36,904 bases of DNA, from assembly GCA_002328865.1 (NCBI GenBank), contig DCWO01000007.1, forward strand, positions 966 to 37,869, given 5' to 3'. Origin of the DNA: Dehalococcoidia bacterium UBA2160 (GTDB lineage Bacteria > Chloroflexota > Dehalococcoidia > Lucifugimonadales > UBA1123). Position numbers and translations under genes: made by a program. Positions 7,661-13,910 of this stretch are shown here, piece after piece (position 1 is the first letter of the stretch; each line of letters starts with the position of its first letter). The notes under the pieces are model-generated. The model had not been told where the DNA came from, searched no databases, and worked only from the letters and a program-made list of their open reading frames with translations.

Positions 7661-8410
7661 ATGGGACGGTTCGACGATCAGGTCGCGATAGTCACGGGCG
7701 GCGCCACAGGCATCGGCTACGGCATCGCGAAGAGGCTCGGGGCCGAGGGCGCTCGGGTCGCCATCGTCGACAACGACGTCTCCCTTGCCGAGCCGGCGGC
7801 GAGTGAGATCGGCGCACGGGGCACGCCGACGGAGCTGATCATCGGCGACGTTGCCGAGACCGAGACCGCCGAGCGCGCCGCGCAACAGGCTCTGGACGCG
7901 TGGGGACGGATCGACATTCTCGTGAACAACGCAGGAATCGGAGGCGTCAACGGCGCCATCTGGGAGTTGTCCGTCGATGAGCTCGACCGCGTCTACCGAA
8001 CTAACCTCAGAGGCGTCTACTCGTTCACGCACACCGTTGTCCCCTACATGCTGGAGCGCCACTACGGTCGGATCGTGAACATCGCGTCGATAGCCGGCAA
8101 AGAGGGCAACCCCCGCATGGTCCCCTACTCCGCAACTAAGGCCGCGGTGATCGGCTTGACAAAGTCGGTCGGCAAAGAGCTGGCGAAGACCGGCATCCGA
8201 GTGAACTGCGTTACCCCCGCCGTGGTGCAAACCCGCATCTTGGACGAGTTCACGCCCGAGCAGGTCGACTACATGGTCGAACGCATCCCCCTGGGCCGCA
8301 CTGGCGAGATCGCGGAAATCGCCGCGCTCGTGGCTTGGCTAGCCTCGGAGGAGTGCTCGTTCAGCACCGGCGCCGTCTTCGACATATCCGGCGGCCGCGC
8401 CACCTACTAG
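7661..8410 (+). CDS. SDR-family NAD(P)-dependent oxidoreductase
   Basis: Predicted 249-residue classical short-chain dehydrogenase. The cofactor motif is TGGATGIG (residues 12-19), the NNAG motif lies at 89-92, and the catalytic tetrad is Asn115, Ser143, Tyr156 and Lys160 (YSATK). An Asp at the end of beta-2 (VDND) suggests NAD(H) rather than NADP(H). It would oxidise or reduce an alcohol/ketone pair in the cytoplasm. ATG 7661 follows a purine-rich GGGGGGAAC. It is followed after 66 bases by the zinc-type alcohol dehydrogenase on the same strand, probably one operon, and diverges from the Rid gene. The substrate cannot be read from sequence. Confidence 0.93.
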   Translation: MGRFDDQVAIVTGGATGIGYGIAKRLGAEGARVAIVDNDVSLAEPAASEIGARGTPTELIIGDVAETETAERAAQQALDAWGRIDILVNNAGIGGVNGAIWELSVDELDRVYRTNLRGVYSFTHTVVPYMLERHYGRIVNIASIAGKEGNPRMVPYSATKAAVIGLTKSVGKELAKTGIRVNCVTPAVVQTRILDEFTPEQVDYMVERIPLGRTGEIAEIAALVAWLASEECSFSTGAVFDISGGRATY

Positions 8411-8476
8411 GCCAGCTCGCTGGTTTCAATTGCCAATGCGATTCCATTTCAATACTGATGCAGGAGGACCTAACCC

Positions 8477-9454
8477 ATGACGACGATGCCGGCCGTGCTC
8501 GCGACGGCGCTGAAGCAGATTCGCTGCGAGGAGATCCCGATCCCCGATCCGGAGCCGGGCAAGGTTCTGGTGAAGACGACGCTGGCGTCCATCTGCGGCA
8601 GCGACCTCCACATCGTCTACATGGGTTGGAACGTGCACGAGTTCCCGCTGCCCCACGGCTATCCGGGACACGAAGGCGTCGGCGAGGTCGTAGACGGGGG
8701 CGGCACGGGATTCGAACCGGGTGAGCTGGTCCTCACGGCGCCGAACATTTGGGGATCGAAGTGCTTCGCCGGGTACCAGCTCATCGACCCGCAGTTCCTG
8801 TTGCGGCTGCCAACGGACACGCCCCAGACGCACCTGCTCATGGCGCAGCAGTTGGGCACGGTCGTGTTCGGGTGCCGCAGGTTGCCGTCTTTGGTCGGCA
8901 AGACCGTGGTCGTAGTCGGTCAAGGTTCGGTTGGACTGTTCCACGACTTCATGCTGCGGCGGATCGGCGCACACAAGATCATCGCCATCGAGCCGGTCCC
9001 CGAACGACTGGCCCACGGGCGCCGGATGGGTGTCGACGAGGCAATCGACGTCACGGGTCAGCGGGCGACCGATGCGGTCATGGACCTGACGAACGGCGAG
9101 GGCGCGGACCTTGTCGTCGAGGGCGTCGGCAGCGTCGAGACGCTGAACCAGACGCTCCAACTGGTCAAACCGCTGGGCCGCGTGGCCGTGTTCGGGCTGC
9201 CGCCGACCATGGACCGCGTGCCGTTCGACTGGGACACGTTCTTTCGCAAGAGGCTCGACCTCCACACGGTGTTCGGCGCACAGGACGAGCCGGGGCTCCC
9301 CGCGTTCCAGCTCGCGGTGGACTTCATCCGCAACGGCGAGATCGACATGGAGCCGTTCGTCACCCACCGATACGACGTCAACCAGGTGCAGGACGCCTTC
9401 GACCTTGCGACCGCCAAAGAAGAAGGCGCGCTAAAGGTCTCGCTGACGTTCTAG
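8477..9454 (+). CDS. Zinc-type alcohol dehydrogenase (MDR superfamily)
   Basis: Predicted 325-residue medium-chain dehydrogenase. The catalytic-zinc segment is Cys40-GSD and GHEGVGE (His65, Glu66). The nucleotide-binding motif is GQGSVG (148-153), with an acidic Glu172 after beta-2 suggesting NAD(H). The four-cysteine structural-zinc lobe is absent (only one Cys between residues 85 and 100), so it belongs to the shorter MDR type. A good AGGAGG precedes ATG 8477. It likely works with the adjacent SDR on alcohol or polyol oxidation. Its stop codon overlaps the stop of the convergent HAD gene within the palindrome CTAG (9451-9454), leaving no room for a separate terminator. Confidence 0.9.
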   Translation: MTTMPAVLATALKQIRCEEIPIPDPEPGKVLVKTTLASICGSDLHIVYMGWNVHEFPLPHGYPGHEGVGEVVDGGGTGFEPGELVLTAPNIWGSKCFAGYQLIDPQFLLRLPTDTPQTHLLMAQQLGTVVFGCRRLPSLVGKTVVVVGQGSVGLFHDFMLRRIGAHKIIAIEPVPERLAHGRRMGVDEAIDVTGQRATDAVMDLTNGEGADLVVEGVGSVETLNQTLQLVKPLGRVAVFGLPPTMDRVPFDWDTFFRKRLDLHTVFGAQDEPGLPAFQLAVDFIRNGEIDMEPFVTHRYDVNQVQDAFDLATAKEEGALKVSLTF

Positions 9455-10176
9455 GCAGAACCAGGCACGAGCTCCGACAGCGACGTGATGATGCGGTCCG
9501 GTCGGACCGTGGACTCCGGTGGGAGGCCGGCGCCTTGCCAGTCGTTCCAGATGCCGATAATGCCGAGCCGTTGAGGCGCCGCCACCTCCCACTCGAGGTT
9601 GTCGCCGACCATCCAGGCGTCGGACGGCGTGCCGCCGACCCGCTCCAGGGCGTGCAGGTAGACGCTTGGCTCGGGCTTGCCTGCGCCGAATTCGCCCTCG
9701 ATCTGAACGTGGTCGAACAGTCGCTCCAGGCCGAATCGATCGATCTTGCTCCGTTGAGCGGCAGATGATCCGTTGGTGACCAGAGCCAGCCGGACGCCCG
9801 CGCCGCGAAACGCTTTGACTGCGTCGATGGCGCCTGGGAACGGTGCGATCGTGGCATCTCGCGCCACTGCGTAGGCTTCTCCGATTTCAGCGGCCAAATC
9901 CAAGTCGTCGATGCCCAGCCGCTGAAAGGTTCCGGTCATCACGTCGCGACGAGCTTTCAGCAGATCGAGACGGGCTATTTTATGCCGGACCGGGTCGGAC
10001 CAATACCATTCCCGGAACTCTTCGACGGCGTCGCCTAGCTGTTGCGGCGTGACGCCGGGCAACCTATCCTCGAACTCACGGCTCACGTTCAGCCACATCG
10101 ATGCCGCGTCTCGATCGAATGCAAGAATCGTGTCGTCGAGGTCTAGGAGCATCGCGCCCGGATATCCGTCAGGCAT
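9451..10176 (-). CDS. HAD-family hydrolase (subfamily IA)
   Basis: Predicted 241-residue haloacid dehalogenase-type phosphohydrolase. Motif I is LDLDDT with nucleophile Asp12 and acid/base Asp14, motif II is ALVTNGS (Thr134), motif III is Lys167 in GKPEPSVY, and motif IV is MVGDNLEWEV (Asp192). The insertion between motifs I and II forms an alpha-helical cap, typical of subfamily I. It probably dephosphorylates a small metabolite, but the substrate is unknown. Its ATG overlaps the end of the DUF971 gene by 8 bases, so the two are co-translated in one operon. It meets the alcohol dehydrogenase tail to tail in a shared CTAG. Confidence 0.9.
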   Translation of the reverse strand: MPDGYPGAMLLDLDDTILAFDRDAASMWLNVSREFEDRLPGVTPQQLGDAVEEFREWYWSDPVRHKIARLDLLKARRDVMTGTFQRLGIDDLDLAAEIGEAYAVARDATIAPFPGAIDAVKAFRGAGVRLALVTNGSSAAQRSKIDRFGLERLFDHVQIEGEFGAGKPEPSVYLHALERVGGTPSDAWMVGDNLEWEVAAPQRLGIIGIWNDWQGAGLPPESTVRPDRIITSLSELVPGSA

Positions 10177-10495
10177 CGCGCGCCGCCTTGCACTCGTTGC
10201 ACTGGCACAGCGCCCGCATCTGTTCGTAGGGGAAGATGCCGGTGAAGTGGCCGTCGCTCCACAGGAATTGGACCGCGTACCTGCCCACGGTCAGGTAGTC
10301 CTCGACTCGAAGGTCCATGGGGACGGAAGCTGGGTCGAGGAGCTGCTTTTGGCTCCACTCTTCGACGCATTCGGCGCAGGAGCAGTTCACTCTCAGAAAC
10401 GTGGCGGTGAACTCGCTCTCATGGCCGTCTTTCCATTTCACTCCGACGTTCTGGCCGTCCAGGGTGATTTCTTTGACTCCGATTGCTGAGGTCAT
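10169..10495 (-). CDS. DUF971 (gamma-butyrobetaine hydroxylase-like N-terminal) protein
   Basis: Predicted 108-residue protein matching the DUF971 zinc domain also found at the N-terminus of gamma-butyrobetaine hydroxylase. It shows LRVNCSCAEC (Cys38, Cys40, Cys43) and LWSDGHFTGIFPYEQMRALC (His83), equivalent to the Cys3-His zinc site of that enzyme. A second C-x-C-x2-C cluster (Cys97, 99, 102) sits at the C-terminus. No oxygenase domain follows, so this is the stand-alone form, whose function is unsettled; roles in iron-sulfur or cofactor handling have been suggested. ATG 10495 is preceded by GGAGCAACA. It overlaps the HAD gene start by 8 bases and is divergent from the amidohydrolase gene. 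Confidence 0.85.
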   Translation of the reverse strand: MTSAIGVKEITLDGQNVGVKWKDGHESEFTATFLRVNCSCAECVEEWSQKQLLDPASVPMDLRVEDYLTVGRYAVQFLWSDGHFTGIFPYEQMRALCQCNECKAARDA

Positions 10496-10655
10496 TGTTG
10501 CTCCGTATAGGTCGCCATTGTGTCGCCAGTCGATTCGGCGCCGGCGCCGCCCTCCTCGGTTGTTCTGTTGCACCCGCCAGATGGTTTCACGCTGGGGTCA
10601 GGCTATTCCGGATATCGCGGCTGGACTCGCAAACCAGCCAACGTATTGTACACGC

Positions 10656-10671
10656 GGCCAAGCCGTTGGCC
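10656..10671. promoter_or_regulatory. Operator-like inverted repeat in a divergent promoter region
   Basis: GGCCAA-GCCG-TTGGCC is a perfect 6-bp inverted repeat with a 4-base centre. It lies in the 267-bp region between the divergent DUF971 and amidohydrolase genes. A TGATACTAT (10705-10713) extended -10-like element for the amidohydrolase gene follows 34 bases later. A dimeric regulator could bind here; none is encoded beside it. Confidence 0.3.
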
Positions 10672-10762
10672 ACGTCGATCATCTTTCCGCCATCGTGAGA
10701 AACCTGATACTATCCGGCCAGATATCGAATGCCGACTTCGCCCGCGCCGAAAGGAACCTCCC

Positions 10763-12337
10763 ATGCTCGATCTGCTCATCGTCAACGGTCTCGTGATCGA
10801 CGGCTCGGGGAGTCCCGGATTCCACGCGGCGGTGGGCGTTCAAGACGAGAAGGTCTCGTTGCACAGGGGCGATGTCGGACACCTTGAAGCCGCCCGGACA
10901 ATCGACGCTTTAGGCAAAGTCGTCTGCCCCGGATTTGTCGATCTCCACAGCCACGCCGGGTTGACCATCCTCGGCGACCCCCACCACGATCCCAAGGTGC
11001 GGCAAGGCGTGACGACCGAACTCATCGGCATCGACGGGATATCCCACGCGCCGTTCAAGACGGTGGATGAGACGAACAGGTATATCTGGCTCGACTCGGG
11101 ACTGAACGGCTACCCGCCAGAACCCGCCAACTGGCTGACGGTCGCCGACTTCCTCGGCAAGTTCGACAACACGGTAGCCATAAACATCGCGTACATACTC
11201 GGCAACTCGCCGGTGCGAATCTGGGGCGTCGGTTGGAACGACCTGCCAGCCACGAACGCCCAGATCGCAGACATGCGGTCCGTCGTGCGCGAGGCGATGG
11301 AGGAAGGCGCATGGGGCCTATCGACGGGACTGGACTACCCGCCCGGCGCCTATGCCAGCACCGACGAGCTCGTGGCGCTGTCGGAGGAGACCGCCAAGCT
11401 CGGAGGCTTCTACCACACCCACACTCGCGCCAGCCTTCGATCCCAAGGCCTCCTCGCGCCATGGGAAGAGGCCGTCGAGATCGGACGCCGCTCGGGCGTT
11501 CCGGTCCATCTGACTCACTACAGGCAGAGCGCCCAGGGCGTGGGCAGCCATCTCGACTACCTCGGCCTCGTCGAGGACGCTCGCGAAGACGGGATGGACG
11601 TGACCTTCGACTGCTACACGTACCCCTACTCCGGCACCACGGTGACGATCGGCCTGCCCCACTGGGCCAAGGACGGGGGACCGGAGCGACTGATGGCGGC
11701 GCTCAAAGACCCCGACGACCGAGCTCGCATGAAGAACGAGGTGGCTCGCGACCGGATGGAGAATAACTGGCTGACCAATTTCACCAAGCCTGCAAATGCA
11801 AAGTACGACGGCCGGTTGCTGACAGACATCGCCGACATGCGAGGCCAGGATCCCCAGGACGCGCTTTTCGACTTGCTGATCGACGAAAACCTGGGCATCT
11901 CGACAGTCGGCCTCGGGACGAACGCACAGACGCTCCCGGCATTCGTGTCCCATCCAGCGGGCATGATCGCCTCGGACGCGATTCTGTTCGGCGAGTACCC
12001 GAACCCGAGGACGTACGGGTGCTTCCCGATCGTGCTGGCCGAGTTCGTTCGCGCCGAAAAGCACTTGCAACTGCCGGAAGCCATACGGAAGATGACGTCC
12101 TTCCCCGCCCAGCGGCTTGGCTTACCGGACAGAGGCTTGCTGCGGGAGGGCTTCAGAGCCGACATCGTCGTATTCGACCCGGTCACGGTCAAGGCCATGG
12201 CCACAAAAGAGGACCCGAAGCAGTACCCGGTCGGCATCCACCACGTCATCGTCAACGGACAGGTCGTGATCGACGGCGGCGAGAACACGGGCGCGCTGCC
12301 GGGTCGCGCACTGCGCCGTGGCCGAACGGCGACTTGA
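10763..12337 (+). CDS. N-acyl-D-amino-acid deacylase-family amidohydrolase
   Basis: Predicted 524-residue amidohydrolase. The N-terminal beta-sandwich start LLIVNGLVIDGSGSPG and the metal motif DLHSH (His62, His64) are followed by His220 in FYHTHTR, His252 in VHLTHYRQ and Asp405 in IASDAI, matching the D-aminoacylase/dihydroorotase-like order. In classical D-aminoacylase a Cys (in GNCG) ligates zinc; here the same position is Asp91 (GIDGIS). It would hydrolyse an N-acyl or cyclic amide bond in the cytoplasm. ATG 10763 is chosen because AAAGGA precedes it and the family fold begins there; the open frame extends 81 codons upstream without family character. It diverges from the DUF971 gene and precedes the broken VOC gene by 94 bases. 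Confidence 0.88.
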   Translation: MLDLLIVNGLVIDGSGSPGFHAAVGVQDEKVSLHRGDVGHLEAARTIDALGKVVCPGFVDLHSHAGLTILGDPHHDPKVRQGVTTELIGIDGISHAPFKTVDETNRYIWLDSGLNGYPPEPANWLTVADFLGKFDNTVAINIAYILGNSPVRIWGVGWNDLPATNAQIADMRSVVREAMEEGAWGLSTGLDYPPGAYASTDELVALSEETAKLGGFYHTHTRASLRSQGLLAPWEEAVEIGRRSGVPVHLTHYRQSAQGVGSHLDYLGLVEDAREDGMDVTFDCYTYPYSGTTVTIGLPHWAKDGGPERLMAALKDPDDRARMKNEVARDRMENNWLTNFTKPANAKYDGRLLTDIADMRGQDPQDALFDLLIDENLGISTVGLGTNAQTLPAFVSHPAGMIASDAILFGEYPNPRTYGCFPIVLAEFVRAEKHLQLPEAIRKMTSFPAQRLGLPDRGLLREGFRADIVVFDPVTVKAMATKEDPKQYPVGIHHVIVNGQVVIDGGENTGALPGRALRRGRTAT

Positions 12338-12431
12338 CGGCACGAGTCCAGGTTCTGCGCATCGCACCCTGACGGCGCCTCGGTCGCCAAGATGTAACGA
12401 AGGCAACGTACGACGACCAGTGAGGAGAATT

Positions 12432-12823
12432 ATGAAAGAGTTCGATCACATAGGATTTTCAACACCGAACCGCAGGAAGGAGAGTTTTGGGTTGAATCGC
12501 TCAAAGCCTGGGTGACCAATGCTCGCGTACATCCGTGGCGTCTCGAATACATCCGGTTCGACGAAAAACGCGACCCGGACCGATCTGACACCGGACGATG
12601 GAAGCTGTGGAACATGCCGCACTTTGGCTACAGGGTGGACAACCTCGAGGAAGCGATCGAAGGCGAGGAAGTCGTTCTTGGGCCGATTGAACCGGCGGAT
12701 TTCGGGCGAGCCGCATTTATCCACAAAGACGGGGCAATAATCGAATACATCGAGTACTCGCAACTTGACACGTGGTTCGGACAGGAGACCCCGTGGAGGT
12801 CCACGAGCGATTCGAATCAATAA
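12432..12823 (+). pseudogene. VOC/glyoxalase-like gene broken by a single-base frameshift
   Basis: The gene starts well: GAGGAG then ATG 12432, reading MKEFDHIGFSTP, the usual first strand of a vicinal-oxygen-chelate protein. That frame hits TGA at 12513-12515. From about 12467 the frame one base back reads EPQEGEFWVESLKAWVTNAR and continues to a stop at 12821-12823. It contains MPHFGYRVDNLEEAI and ends with GAIIEYIEYSQ, the expected second half. A one-base deletion near 12464-12467 would explain it. The joined product would be about 130 residues, normal for a small VOC protein. It may be a real pseudogene or a sequencing/assembly error. Neighbours are the amidohydrolase before and the ABM monooxygenase after, on the same strand. 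Confidence 0.75.
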
Positions 12824-12862
12824 GTCGTTGTAAATCTCCACAGTGGACTCCGGAGGGCGAGC

Positions 12863-13180
12863 ATGCCTCAGATAAACGTTCTGTTCAGGGTGAAGGTCAA
12901 AGCTGGCCGAGAGGACGAATTCTACAAACTGGCCGGTGAAATGGGGAGATCGACCAGAGCTGAAGATGAAGGCTGCATCACCTTCACTTACCATCGGCAC
13001 ACACGTGATCCGAATGACTTCTTCCTATACGAACAGTGGCGTGATCGGGAAGCGCTGCAAGCTCATCTTGATCGGCTGAAAGAGGTGTACGGGCCGGTAA
13101 GCGAAGGAGACTTTCTCCCCGCCTCGTTAATGGATTTCTGGGATGATGTGCAGGTTGACATGTACAACGTCGTCGACTAG
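12863..13180 (+). CDS. Antibiotic biosynthesis monooxygenase (ABM)-domain protein
   Basis: Predicted 105-residue protein covering a single ABM dimeric alpha-beta barrel domain, like the quinol monooxygenase YgiN. Typical features are the opening strand INVLFRVKVKAGREDEF, the central GCITFTYHRHTRDPNDFFLYEQWRD and the helix EALQAHLD. Such proteins oxidise quinols or aromatic compounds without a cofactor, or act as small binding proteins. CGGAGGGCGAGC precedes ATG 12863, a good ribosome site. It sits 39 bases after the VOC gene and 44 bases before the next gene on the same strand, so the three may form one transcript. The substrate is unknown. Confidence 0.85.
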   Translation: MPQINVLFRVKVKAGREDEFYKLAGEMGRSTRAEDEGCITFTYHRHTRDPNDFFLYEQWRDREALQAHLDRLKEVYGPVSEGDFLPASLMDFWDDVQVDMYNVVD

Positions 13181-13224
13181 TCGAAGTGAAGGCTCCGGGC
13201 CATCAAAGTTGAGAGGACGCGAAA

Positions 13225-13674
13225 ATGACACAGGTTTTCTACTCAATGCTGTTCACGGGCAAACTGGCGTCTGTTGAAGGCGTCGACAACCAGCGCAACG
13301 GGAAGCTGGCGGCGCAGAGCAGTCGCATAACTTCGGTGGCCGGTCCTGGCGGCATCCGCGGCAGCATTGAGCCGATCGAAGGCGAAGAAACAGTATTCGA
13401 GTCTCTGATCACCATGACCGAACGAGGCATTTTCCAAGAACACGGCAGCATCGCATTTGGGAGCAACGGAAACACTCTGACGTTTACGACGCTTGGTGCA
13501 GGCCATATCGGTCCGAGCGCTGAATCAGGCGTGAATCAAGGGGCCGTGATCTTTCGCGTGGAAGGCGGCGAAGGGCAGTTCGAAGGCGCCACCGGGTTGA
13601 TCACATCCAATTTCACAACCACCCGAGCGGGCGATGTCGTCGACCACCAATTCGGCGTAATCTACACTGGATAA
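13225..13674 (+). CDS. Hypothetical beta-rich protein, possibly a small barrel
   Basis: Predicted 149-residue protein with alternating polar/hydrophobic strands, many Gly and Thr, no Cys, no signal peptide and no long hydrophobic segment, so probably a soluble cytoplasmic beta-barrel. The C-terminal GGEGQFEGATGLITSNFTTT resembles the glycine-turn-strand hairpin of DUF3224 or allene-oxide-cyclase-like barrels, but I cannot assign it firmly. ATG 13225 is preceded by GAGAGGACG. It follows the ABM monooxygenase after 44 bases on the same strand and may share its transcript. A ligand-binding or enzymatic role in the same pathway is only a guess. Confidence 0.7.
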   Translation: MTQVFYSMLFTGKLASVEGVDNQRNGKLAAQSSRITSVAGPGGIRGSIEPIEGEETVFESLITMTERGIFQEHGSIAFGSNGNTLTFTTLGAGHIGPSAESGVNQGAVIFRVEGGEGQFEGATGLITSNFTTTRAGDVVDHQFGVIYTG

Positions 13675-13774
13675 CCGACCGCTTCGATCTCCGAGCAATC
13701 CAGTCGACGGCCTAACTGAGATTTGAATCTGCTCGCCGCTCCGCTGATCGGGTCCACTCTCATCTGCCAGCGCC

Positions 13775-13788
13775 CGCCACGCGTGGCG
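13775..13788. repeat. Perfect 14-bp palindrome upstream of the kelch operon
   Basis: CGCCACGCGTGGCG is a perfect loopless palindrome in the 236-bp gap between the beta-rich protein gene and the kelch lipoprotein gene. Its symmetry suits binding of a dimeric regulator of the downstream operon. A chance occurrence in GC-rich DNA is possible. Nothing else recognisable lies in this gap. Confidence 0.3.
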
Positions 13789-13910
13789 AACCGGCATTTG
13801 GCATCCGATCTTCCCACTGATGCCGACACTTCATCCGCAGCAAGAGTCCCCCCAACCTTACCCTGTGCGGATTGACCAAAAGCGGTGCAATAGTGCAAGA
13901 TTTCACAGGC

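Noticed and set aside
8426..9367. Minus-strand open frame of 313 codons opposite the alcohol dehydrogenase
   Set aside because: Antisense shadow with low-complexity Arg/Asp/His-rich translation and no ribosome site.
8749..9768. Long plus-strand open frame of 339 codons in the alcohol dehydrogenase/HAD region
   Set aside because: Arg-rich shadow of the dehydrogenase in another frame; both true genes are well supported by motifs.
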